NCBI GenBank assembly: GCA_022113835.1
Contig: JAILWY010000022.1
Location: 5,022,001 to 5,086,000, forward strand
Direction: 5' to 3'
Source: Atopsyche davidsoni
Taxonomy: Eukaryota; Arthropoda; Insecta; Trichoptera; Hydrobiosidae
Length of the DNA stretch: 64,000 nt
Made by a program: the position numbers and the translations under genes. The notes beneath the pieces were generated by a model that made no database searches, was not told the DNA's origin, and was given only the letters and a program-made list of their open reading frames with translations. Below, in pieces: positions 47,661 to 58,800 of this stretch (positions within the stretch are counted from its first letter, which is position 1; the number at the start of each line of letters is the position of its first letter).

Positions 47661-50319
47661 TCAACCATGTTGTATCATTGACCACCCCTCCTCCCGCTCC
47701 CTCGCCGTGATCGAATACTTTCTCAGGTATTTCCACTCAAGCCAAAAATCATAAAAAAATTAGATTATCCTTCGGTGAACGAAGTATGGAGCGAGTTGGA
47801 TATGACAAATGGTTTCCTACTTGCTCTCCTGACTTTCAAAAACTTCTCCATATCACATATTCTAGCCTCAAATACTATTTTATTAATTTTAACCATCTAT
47901 TCGACCTATCGATTACCCTGAAACAAACAAAGCGCTCGTGAGGCGAGCCCGCGACTCGTTCATCCTCGGGGAGATGCTTACTGAGTAGATTATCAAGTTA
48001 TTACAATAATACACGATATAAAATTGAATAGGTCAGCCTTAACTTATAAAGCCTTTTGTGATTCTACCCTGCACACACCGACACGAGCTAACAAGTAAGT
48101 TTCAAAGAAATTACGAAATTGATCTGTTTTCATAACTCTCCATAAAAAAAACTGCATTAAAGACATGTTTTTTATACGAGAAAGCGGGGCCGGTCACCGG
48201 GTGGGCTCAACGCCAAGAGCCGGGCCCGCTGCCGGAGCTGACTGTCGAGTGGACCGGCAAAATCGACACCCCCGTGCATATGCCATTTTTAATTCAAATC
48301 TGCTAGGAGGTAGCCTTAATTCCACATTATTACTGAAAAAAAATCGAGATATTGCGGAAGCGCCCTCGCGGTTACGGGCGGGGGAGCCGTTTCCACCGAC
48401 CTGCGCCGGATTTTGGGGCTGGCAGCGTTTTAATTGTAATATGTGTTATTTGAAAATCATCCAAAGGAATGTCCGATTCGCGGCAGTCGCTTGACTCGGC
48501 AATTAGGAGAGCGCGCGCCCCGCACGCGCCCTCATTAGTCCCCCGGGGAGCTGCCGCCCCGGGCCGCGCGGGGTGACGGCTCATCTCGCATCGTCTCTCA
48601 GGTCCCGAGGAAATGTCGCCGAAATGGACACCGGTATCGACTGTGAAATAAGATAAAATTAATCAAGACGACGCCCGGCGAGCCCGGCCGAGCGTGGCAG
48701 TCGAGTGTGGTCGGGGTTCGGAAATAAAATCTCGACACATAAAAGCAGGTTCGCATAATTTTGATTTTTAGAAAATTCATCCGGGCGAACCTTCTACTTT
48801 GGTCACTCTCCACCGAGAATCTAACCTTAGCCGGCCTCGGATCCCGGCCGAGGTGATTGGCTTCGTTAGCCGCGGAGCGCCCCCGGGAGCGACGGGCGAC
48901 GCCAGCCCACTTCTCGTTTGGTATTACGCAGTTCGTTGAATAAAAAGTGAGCCTCGATACCAATAAACCGCACTCGGGGGTCAGTACACATTTTTGTGGA
49001 ATTACAAATATATTATAATAATTTATTCAGTTAACTACAAAATTGGCATATTAGTTTTATTTTTATATAATTGAGTCAAACATAAAAAAATGCCGCTGCA
49101 ATTGCCGGATCCCCCTCCCCCCGCCCCGTAGATACGCTACTGACTAAAGGCTCAACTGCAATTGTGACCGATTTGTAACAGAAATATATACTATATAGGT
49201 TTTAACTTCTTGATAATTTTATATTGCTGAATCTCTTGGATTATATTCCATTCCAATTTGATCAGAATATAACAGAATTCTCGAAAATGCAAACGCTGAT
49301 GACGTAACAAATCTGGCGCGGGTACAGTCAAATCTCCCCACCACCCCCTGAGCTCCCCCGCTGGAAACACTCACGACTCTTAGTTTTTCATGTGTTTCCA
49401 AGCAAGTTACAAATAATCGCGTTCCCCGCTAGAGACAGAAATCGGAAAGATTAGTTGACACTCAATTTGCGGATAAGAACTGGATACTCCCCTCTCCCCT
49501 GCTGTTCTGTGATGTGAGAGCGGGTCGGGGAGGCCGGGGAGGCTCGGCGGGGCGCCCGGCCGACTGGCGGGAATGGACTCCTGCGGCAGTACGATGAGGG
49601 GGAGTGCACTAATGGGCGATCGCAGCGATCCGGATCAGAATTAAGGTGAGAAATAAATTTCTTGAGTTTTTCCATTCTGCTCGGATATCCGAGCCTTCGG
49701 AAGAAGGGTATCCCGTCGATGCAGGTTTTCCGTGATTTCCTCCGCCTCCGCCCCCGCCCTCGCCCTCGCCGCCCTCGGGAACGGGAACAAACAGATAATT
49801 GCATTTGATGGTATTGCTTATTTGTTCGCCCCAACTGTCCGCTCGTTTGGCAGCTCGGCCGCCCCGCGCGGAGCCGCCGTTGCGGGGAATTACCGCATTA
49901 GCGTAATGGCAATACTGAATAAAGATGTTTGCGCCGGTTATTGCCGCCGCAACTGCTCGAATATGCTCGGGATTATTTATCGGCGCGGGGCGGGGCTCGC
50001 GGGGCGCGGGCTGCGACAACACGGGCGCGCGGCAGCTGAAGTGCCCCACACGTGCCCCACAGTGCCCTCTGAGCCCGCTGAGCCCGCTGAGCCCGCTAAT
50101 CCCGGAAGACGCCCGCCCGTCCTGTGCAAATAGTCCACCCGCGAGGCAGCTGCGCCACTCTCGGGGATTCTTCGAAAGTTTTCCCTGCTGGATTTCTCCT
50201 GGCGATTCGCACCCCCTCAGCCAGGGCACAAGATCGAATGAATAATATCTTTAGAATGCAATAAAACTTCAAAGTTATCAGACGGGCACCGTTCGTATTG
50301 GAGCGGTTGGAAAGTGATA
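47661..50319. other. GC-rich spacer downstream of sim, no gene recognised
   Basis: Continues the CpG-rich composition to about 50.25 kb with G- and C-runs (for example 49115-49130) and a small GAGCCCGCT triplet repeat near 50070-50095. Overlapping open frames on both strands show no known domain. Possibly regulatory DNA of sim. Confidence 0.4.
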
Positions 50320-50327
50320 CCAACACC

Positions 50328-50718
50328 CAGTGCTTCTCAAAGTGGTCCCTACGGACCAGGGGGTCCTTAGAAAATTTAAATCGATTTGGGGGTCCCTGAA
50401 CAACGTCAGGGGGTCCGTGTGACACATTTTTATTAATATGGAAATTATAATAGATAGCAATGAATACATTATTAGCGATTTTTACGTCCTAAGTAAAATA
50501 TAAATATAGACAGGTGCATAAAATACAAGTAATAAGAGTCAGGTAGGTTAATACAGGAACGCAATAGAGTCGATACTTGCACCAACTAGTCTATAATATG
50601 AATTTATGTAGTTTTTCACCCAGGGTCCGTGGGGAAGTTTCGACTATGAAAGGGGGTCCGTGGGCAAGTTTTGACTATGAAAAGGGGTCCGTGGGCCAAA
50701 AGAGTTTGAGAGCCACTG
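50328..50718. mobile_element. Non-autonomous hAT element (MITE) with target-site duplication
   Basis: The left end is CAGTGCTTCTCAAAGTGG and the right end reads, reverse-complemented, CAGTGGCTCTCAAACTC, typical hAT inverted repeats. The flanking 8-bp duplications are CCAACACC (50320-50327) and CCCACACC (50719-50726), matching at seven of eight positions. The 391-bp interior has several GGGGGTCCGTG or GGGGGTCCCTG motifs and no transposase. Confidence 0.88.
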
Positions 50719-50916
50719 CCCACACCTAATAGCCGTAGCGAAGAGAGTACTGCAGATATCAAAATATAAATCGACCTCGACTTGGACGTCTACTCCTTTC
50801 CGTTGATGTTGCCCAGGGAGGTTCGTTACAGTGCTGGAGTCCTCGAGACTTCGTCCAGCAGGAGACTGCCCGTATCGACTGGCGCCTGCTACTCCGCCAC
50901 CCGTCGCACGCGATGC

Positions 50917-50934
50917 GTTGTCATGGTGACGTCA
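50917..50934. promoter_or_regulatory. X-box-like RFX site overlapping a CRE
   Basis: GTTGTCATGGTGAC (50917-50930) is an imperfect palindrome close to the RFX X-box consensus, and its last four bases begin a perfect CRE TGACGTCA (50927-50934). No transcript start is identified beside it. Confidence 0.4.
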
Positions 50935-53146
50935 CGCTTCCCCCCCCCCCCTCTCAGCACCAGCACTCAATTTCCGAAACAAGCTTTCCCCATTGTATCC
51001 AAATACTGTATGCATTCATATTCATCACCATCTTTATAAAATATATGAAAATATAAGTTCGTTAAAAGTTTAATTTTCTATTCTCCGAAAACAACAAAAC
51101 GATGTATTTTGATGAAACATAAAGTATGCGGCGTCAACACAAAAAAAAAACATACCTAACAACGGCTTCCAAAAACAACATCCGAACACATAATTGAAGA
51201 AAAATATTACTTCAAATCAAAATAAAAAAAAAACAATACTAATTAATAAGCACATAGCGTATTCCTCTATTTCACAAATATTTAAATAGCATTTAACTAA
51301 ATTCTTGTTACATATTTATTATCTGGAAAATATTTTTTTTGTTTGCACCGCCATTTTGGCAGCTTCTGATATTTTTCAAACAATAAATAAGTCGATTAGG
51401 TAGGTAAGTATTTTTTTTTTCATTATGTACTCAATAAATATGTTATAAAATTCATGTAAAGATAAATATTTATAATAATATAAAATTTATATAAATCCAA
51501 CCTAGATAGGCGGCAATTGAAGCAAAAAACGATTGAGTGTAACATTTAGTTAATAAATTGAATTGTATGTATAATTATAATAAAATATTGAGGTATTTCA
51601 TTGTTTTGGATAAATAAGTAACAATGCTCAATAAAGCATAGGACATATAGGTGTACTTACCATTTTAATTATATTGTAAAATATCTATACAATTTACACA
51701 GCATCAACTCACAAATGGCAGTATGGATATTCTATGTTTTATTGTTTAAGTTTATTATAGAAAGCATGTTTTTGTTTTTGAATCTAACTAATTAAGATAT
51801 GGATTAAATCTCATCGTATTATCTCTGATCTCACTTCACTCACAAAATCACTGTTAATAAAAAGCACTGCAAAACAAAACCAAACTGACGTCTCTTGTTT
51901 TTTTCTTTTACAAGAACGCGGGACAATGTTTGAATATTTTCTATTTCCATGTCTATGCCTTTTTTTTAAATCATCAAAATTATGGCGATTGCGTCTTCTA
52001 TATTTTCCGAAAAGATAATGTATAAAAAACCGTTGTAAAATAAAAAAAAATATCTACGAGATATTATTTTTCATATCAAAATTTATTCAATTTTAAGATT
52101 AGAAGAGTGCCAGCAGCGTAATGGATAACATTTGGATAACATCATCTTTTCGAAATAATTTTCCATTTTGTATTCTTATAATCAACAATAAAAAAAAAAT
52201 GGTTTTACTGAACTAACAAATACCCGATACTCTTTTTGGACACCTGTATTACAAAATGTTGGTAAGTATAAATACGTACGGCATTACTAAAAATACTAAA
52301 AAAATCGTTATGTTATCAGCAAAAAATATTTATATTTCAATTATCTGATAATACAAGGCAAATCGATAAAAATGTACAATTAATATAAATTTTTTTTCGC
52401 ATTCTTTCTGGTATTACGGTGCTGTGTATAAAAAACTAGATATGTCATAAACACAGATAAAAAAATGGTATTTAATATAACCCGTCAACAAACATATGAA
52501 TGTTAGTTTAAACATCTAAAGTTATTGTTAATGATAACTAGAATATAAATAAAGCTTTTTAAAAAGAGATTTTTTTTTATATAATAGTTTTATTGGGTTA
52601 CAAATTTAATACTGGTCCATATACATAAAATATTTTGATACTCTGTGAATGTTTATTTTTTAATTACAAAAAACTGACCTTGATCTAAAATACCAAATTT
52701 AAAAACCTTGAAGATGTTGATAAGTGATTATTGATAATTATAAAGCTATCGAATTGTTCATATGGTAACCACAAAACGTTATTTATCAAATTTATACATT
52801 TAGGTTCATTTACTTTATTTAATATTATTTATCAAATTGGATATTGCATAAGAAAAAAATAATAGTTTGCTAGGTATTGTTTATTTTCTTCAAAATGGGT
52901 TTTTTATACATATTTTTCCCTGCACAAACTCAAAAACGAAAAAAGAGAAATCCATGCACACTACCACCTAAGCCACATGTTGTAAGCCACACAACCTGCA
53001 TGCAGCATCAGGGAGAATATTAATACCGTACCCTAAAAACTATTATAAATTAAAATTTAAAAAAAATAAAGAATCTTAGAATGATTATTGTTTATTTTCA
53101 TAACTTTTAGCGTTGTCATCCAAAACAAAATCGTTATAAAAATAAT

Positions 53147-53305
53147 CAATATTTTTGACAGAGAGTACTTGGTGGAATTCCATTTTAATATTTTAAATAA
53201 AATAAAATACTTGAGTGATTTTTCCACAAGTTAATTTTTATTGGTGACCGGTTTCACCAACCTTTCACGTTGGCTCAGTTTGATAATGCCGATTTTATTT
53301 AAAAT
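53147..53305 (-). repeat. Dispersed repeat family A, best-preserved copy
   Basis: In inverted orientation it shows AGAGAGTACTTGGTGGAATT, TTGAGTGATTTTTCCACAAG, TTTTTATTGGTGACCGGTTT, CACCAACCTTTCACGTTGG and TTTGATAATGCC. It contains all blocks found singly in the other four copies. Confidence 0.75.
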
Positions 53306-53572
53306 ATTAAAAACGTAATTATCAATTTTTGCGATAGCATATATCCAAGTGACGTACATCTACGTTTTGTGTTTCTCTTTGGCTCGCAATAATCTTGCAT
53401 CTCGCTCTCTCATCAAACGTCAAACGCGAGTGTCACTCGGTCGAGCTGTCGGAGTAACTTTTGCACTTGAAATTCATCTATTCGATTTAAATATTTATTA
53501 CTGAGAAGTCCGTCCAAAGTGTTCGGTTTACCCGTAACGTGCTTTTGGAATATCGAGCAAAGTTCTATAAAA

Positions 53573-54633
53573 ATGACACTAAATTTGTTGGTTAGGAATG
53601 TAGCTAGAAATCTGAACGGATCCTTGCGTAGATTACCAAATAATTTATATAATGCATCGTTAAATAGCCGAAATATCATCAGAAACGTGTACGTTACGAG
53701 TCCGGTTCTTAAAAATTCAGAGTAAGTTTTATTTTTATTAAACAATAACAAATTTGTTGTAAAAAAAGTTTTGACCCCAAATTTTTTCTAGGTCATCTTG
53801 ATCACTCAATAATCTGTTCGTGATTGTTTGTTTTCTCTATTCAATATAAATTGTAGGTTTTGGAATTGTTGGTATTACAGTGCCGTCTTGATGATTTCAG
53901 TTTTCAAAATTGTGGGTCATGTATATTCATATTCATTATGAACTTATTGAGTTGATTATATGGACAACGTTTCGGCTCCTGAAACTTGAGCTTTGAGTCC
54001 AGTACTTGAGCCATTTGCAATTAATAATGTTCAAGGAAAAATCACACAAACGGCGCTCAAAATTTATAATTTTATTAGTTATGACTTAGCAGTTCTAATT
54101 CATGTCCGGTTTGTTTGTTTTTCTTTGTCAAGTATAAAGTAAAGCTTAATTACTCTTATTAAATGGTATTTTTATAGTTTTAAATATCAGTGCTTACGGA
54201 TTTAATATTGAGTATTGTTTGTTTAGCGTTCATGTGACATTCGTGAGAGCCAATGGAGAAAAGCTACCCGTGACGGCCAAGGTAGGCGATTCTCTACTAG
54301 ACGCGGTAGTGGACTCGGGCCTGGACCTAGACGGCTATGGCGCCTGTGAGGGTACGCTCACTTGTTCCACTTGCCACGTCATACTCGATAAGGGAGACTT
54401 CAATAGGTATGATTGGTGGACACGCTGGCGGATGTGAATGCATAATGGCTGCATTGACTAATGTGTAACATTTCAGGATAGGAGAGAAACCTGTGGATGA
54501 AGAACTGGACATGCTGGACTTGGCGCATGGCCTGACGGACACCTCTCGGCTGGGCTGCCAGATCATTCTCACCGCTGAGCTGGACGGTCTGCACGTTCAC
54601 CTCCCCGCCTCCATTAACGACGCTCGAAAGTGA
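53573..54633 (+). CDS. Adrenodoxin-like mitochondrial [2Fe-2S] ferredoxin, 161 aa
   Basis: Electron carrier that accepts electrons from adrenodoxin reductase and passes them to mitochondrial P450s or to Fe-S cluster assembly. Exons: 53573-53721, 54227-54406, 54477-54633; the joins restore Asp and Arg codons. Residues 1-49 are rich in Arg and Asn and lack acidic residues until the end, a mitochondrial presequence. The ferredoxin domain follows, with cluster ligands C90, C96, C99 ([10 protein letters not shown]) and C137 (LGCQI), and an acidic interaction helix ([10 protein letters not shown]). The C-terminal INDARK resembles FDX1-type more than FDX2-type proteins, hinting at a P450/ecdysteroid role, though the tail is short. 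An earlier in-frame ATG at about 53519 could add 18 residues; the later one is preferred because it begins a better presequence. Confidence 0.92.
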
Positions 54634-55892
54634 TGCCTCAAACACATTGTCTCTTATCTTTGGGCCTGCCTCCATGTGTATCATATTCTTGTGTATGTCT
54701 ATTCATATTTGATGGGTCCAGCGCCAATCGAACCATAATTCTCGAATATATGATATGCTGTTTGTATTGTAGAATTCGTAGTAATTTGTACATTTGCATT
54801 TTAAAAATGTATTACTACGATATATTCTGTTGCCCAATCTATCCAATTAGATGTGATCATACACGTACGAAACGAAACGCCTGCAGCATTTAAATTTTAT
54901 TTGTTGTATCACAGCTCGCTGGCTATTCACACTTCAAAAGACTCGCCTGTAAATTTACAATATTTTAAATGTTCTTAATCTGATTCGAACGGTAATAGTC
55001 GTCCGGAGGAGACGGGTCGATAAGGTTCAGTTCTATGATCCTACTTATTGAAGATTTGCCGAGAGCAAAGAAGAGCGGAATTGATAGGGGGAATCCTTTA
55101 CCCAGCAATAAATAGATTGGCTGATGAGTGTGTTGGCTATCGAGTGGTCACTAACTGATGCCATTTGCAATCATATTTCTCTAAGTGGTTCTATCTACGG
55201 TAGATTTTAGTTTTTAAATGGGTATGAACGATGCATAAAGAGTAGTTATTTTTTTTAATTATCCAAAAACTTATCATAGTATAGAAATACATCTATGTAG
55301 ACAAGTTTTGATGAATGTTTTAACATTTCAGCTACGGTTCTGAGTCCATTTGCAAGGATGCATTGTAAGATTTATCCAAACATTTATGTCTACCAAAACC
55401 CGTAAACTTTTCTTCATAAAGTATTTAAGGATATTTGTACTCGAGTAATTTAAGATGATTTATTAAAAATAAAGCAGGATGATGGAAGGACCAGAGGTGG
55501 CTACCGCACGCCGTGCCTCTGTCCTGCAGCATGTCGAGGTTCTCATGCGACCACAGGTTTGGTGCTATTCCCATCACGGAGTTTAATGAATTTCAAACCG
55601 GGTGCACACACGAATACAAGGAACAAAATAATGTTTCTTATGTTTTAAAACAGATGAAATAATTTATTTTTATATTAAATAATTTTACTATGCATGAGAG
55701 ATTTTTTTATCTAGTTTTAATTTCTTTGTTGATTGTTTATTTTTATTGTAATAAATAAAAAAAAATGTTTCATTGAATTTGAGTTTTTACTGACAAGTCT
55801 TCACAAGAGAGTTACTTTCTACAACGGGTATATTTTTAAACAAATTAATAAACATTATAAAATTAATAGGTTTTGAAATTTATTTAATTGAT
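54634..55892. other. Convergent 3' region of ferredoxin and protease genes
   Basis: Holds the 3' UTR of the ferredoxin (candidate AATAAA at 55107-55112) and, on the minus strand, that of the protease (candidate signal near 55740). Between them 55.48-55.59 kb is somewhat GC-richer without recognisable coding content. Confidence 0.45.
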
Positions 55893-58800
55893 TTATTCCA
55901 AAACGCTAGAGATCCAATCGCTAAGCTTGATGACGTGAGTGAAGGTAGTGTAGAAGTTCTCCATGCAAGAACCGCTGATTTCGTCAATCACCCCGATACT
56001 CACGATTCCGCGCAGATACCAACGGGTGGCTCCATGCACCACCGAGCTGACCACCAGCCCTCCTCCGCTGTCTCCTTGACACAATGTGGTGCCTAAGAGA
56101 ACAAAGTACACGTAGTTTAGTTTCGATCAATTTATAAATAATTAATCACCACTTCCTTAAATATATTACTTATGGGACAAGTTATTATTTTTGCTTGAAA
56201 AAGCATTAACGTGATATTTTTTTATTAAATTCATGCTTTTTTCCAAGATCTTATTTCTCTTTATAGCACTCTTTTATGTGAAAAAATACTTCCAAGATAA
56301 ATAGTATGAAACTTCAAAATTATTTGTTTGTGGCGTGATGTCCATGCAAGCAAAAAAACAGTGAATCTTCTTAAAAAAACTCCTATTATATATTTATAAT
56401 GTGTGTACCCAGTATTGCAAATATCAGGGTGTTCTTATAGGATCGCTATTTTTTTATATGACCCACCGTTGGTGTAGCCAGCACAGAACTTATCCGACGT
56501 GATGAAGCGCTCGAAGTTCTCGGGCATATCCCTGAGGCAAGTGTTGATACTGACAATGCGCAAGGACGCAGTAATCAGCTCGGGAGATGAGCTTTTTTTG
56601 TCAGGAGATGTCAGGCCCCAGCCTGCAACCTGCCGAGCCAAACAAATCTGAATTAAAATTCACAATATAACACTTGTTTCTACCATCTGGAGACTTGCCT
56701 GACTTATTGATTGGGAGTACAAATTCAATTCAATAAATAAAAAAAGATATAAAATAACCTTCAAATTATTTTCCATTACCTTCCCAAATAGTCCGGGTGA
56801 GGTTTGAGAACTGTCAAGCCTCAGGTCATTATATTCTAAGCAGACGGGCCGCACAAATTCTGAGAAGTTGATCAGCTTGTCAAGAAGGAGAAGTGCCATA
56901 TCATTTCGAAAACTTCGCTCCGAACCTCTATACTCAGAGGCAATGTGTATTCGGGCCACCTAAAATCAAACACTCGCAGTATACTGCTGGCACTCTACTA
57001 CCCGGTAGAAGAAAACTGGACATTGTCTTAGGATTCTATTAACAAAAGTAAACTGGATCCTCCAAGACTTACACCAAAGAACTGAACATGGTCTTTCTTT
57101 GCATCTGTTTCATCATAATAGTCTCTGTAGAACTTTCCTGCTCCCACCCTGAAGTACTGCCGCAAGTAGGCTCTGTGATTGATCTTATCCCATACGCAGT
57201 GAGCGGCTGGAATGCAACATTACTACATCAATCGTACATATATTGCTGCTGTTAGTTCTTGGTGATATTTAATAAGTAAATCTATTTACATTAATCAATT
57301 AACAACTGAATTCATGAAGCATCAGTGGCTTGTTGATCAGCCGAATACCAGAATTTAGTAAATTTAGTGAAGAATGTAAACCCCTACTGGGATTTGTCAA
57401 TTTGGAAAAACTTTTGATACAACAGGTTGTGTTTGTAGTTAGGCTTGGTTTAATGATGTTACAACTTCATTACTAGAGACATTATTAAAAATGCATTATT
57501 TCATTACAAAAGTGACAGTACGAGACGTTGAAAGCTGAAACATCAATTGCCAACAAAACCTTGATGCAGCATTACACACAAAAACATAATTTTAACAAGA
57601 ATCGTAGAGAATACGTTTAAGGATTGTAGGGTGTTGATAAAGCATTTGTAAGCCTTCTTCATATAAGAGAATGAAACCTTACTGCTTCAGTACTACTTTA
57701 TAAGGCAATGCCAGAATTTGGAATAGGAGAGGAAGTGAAACTTCCTGACAGTATTCACATTTATCTCGTTTAGTTATCTTTATTGAAGATATAATATTTT
57801 TTAGTTAAAATAAAAAACAAAACTAGAACATTAGATCGTTGAATTAATCGCTCCGAGAAAAGTTGCAAGTCTGAACTTAAAATAACAAATTTACACATCC
57901 AACCCAAATCTAATCTAATATATATAATAGCCATTGTGTGTATGTATGTTTCATCTTTTGCTTCTCTATAGAATATCTTAAAAGATACAGCGCTGATTTT
58001 TTGCACGTAAGTTTAGTAAATTTTTCCGCAGCTATGTGCCGAATTTCAAGATGATAGGATAATATTTTTATTTAAAAACTAATTTAATAAGGCTATAAAA
58101 TATGCTTTAGCGAGTTTCAATATGTACGAATTATATGATTCTGTTCTTCACCGCGAGAATTTCAAATTTAGAACTTTTTTTTCAAAAACAAATTTTGATG
58201 CTTCTAAGAAATTTCCAGCTAATGTCAGTTTGACACAAACGCCATCTCTATTTTTTTTATCGAAATTGCATTAGAAATTATTAATCACATCATTAATAAC
58301 TCAAAATAACACAGAACACAGAAAACGTAATTAAAAAAGAATTGCACAATTGAACGTGACAAAGACTGCATCAAATAAATAAAAGTGCAGTGAAAAGTGA
58401 TGCGTTGTTTGTGACACGAAATGTGACATAAATGTCAAGCAATGAGTTGGAAGGAAAACGTGAGCAGCGTCTTCTTAAAATTCGAGTACGCGCATCGACC
58501 TCAAGACAAAAAGAAACTGATGCACAGCGAACGCTGTGTTTGTCTTCGGATTAATTAATGTGACCTGTCGATTCTGCAATGCTTTACATTATCAAGCAGA
58601 AAACCCATCAGATGGAAAGTTCAACGATTATTATCACAAAGGTAAAGTGAAACTACCAGCAAGGCCTATTTCCCCAGTATATTTAAAGGATATTTATAAT
58701 TGAAATTTCAAGAGAAAAATAAGATCATACAATAACAGTATATCTTTTGCATCAATGGGAGCTAAATTAACAGTGGGCCACTCTGCTTCAAAGTTCAAGG

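Larger units (their letters stand above)
50780..53346. other. CpG patch followed by AT-rich gene desert
   Basis: A small CpG-rich patch (50.78-50.96 kb) carries an X-box/CRE composite and a C13-run. From 51.0 to 53.1 kb the DNA is extremely AT-rich with no recognised gene. A family A repeat occupies 53147-53305, ending some 270 bases before the ferredoxin start. Confidence 0.5.

Noticed and set aside
50782..51039. 85-codon open frame in the CpG patch
   Set aside because: Peptide is low-complexity Ser/Pro/Arg; no splice partner found.
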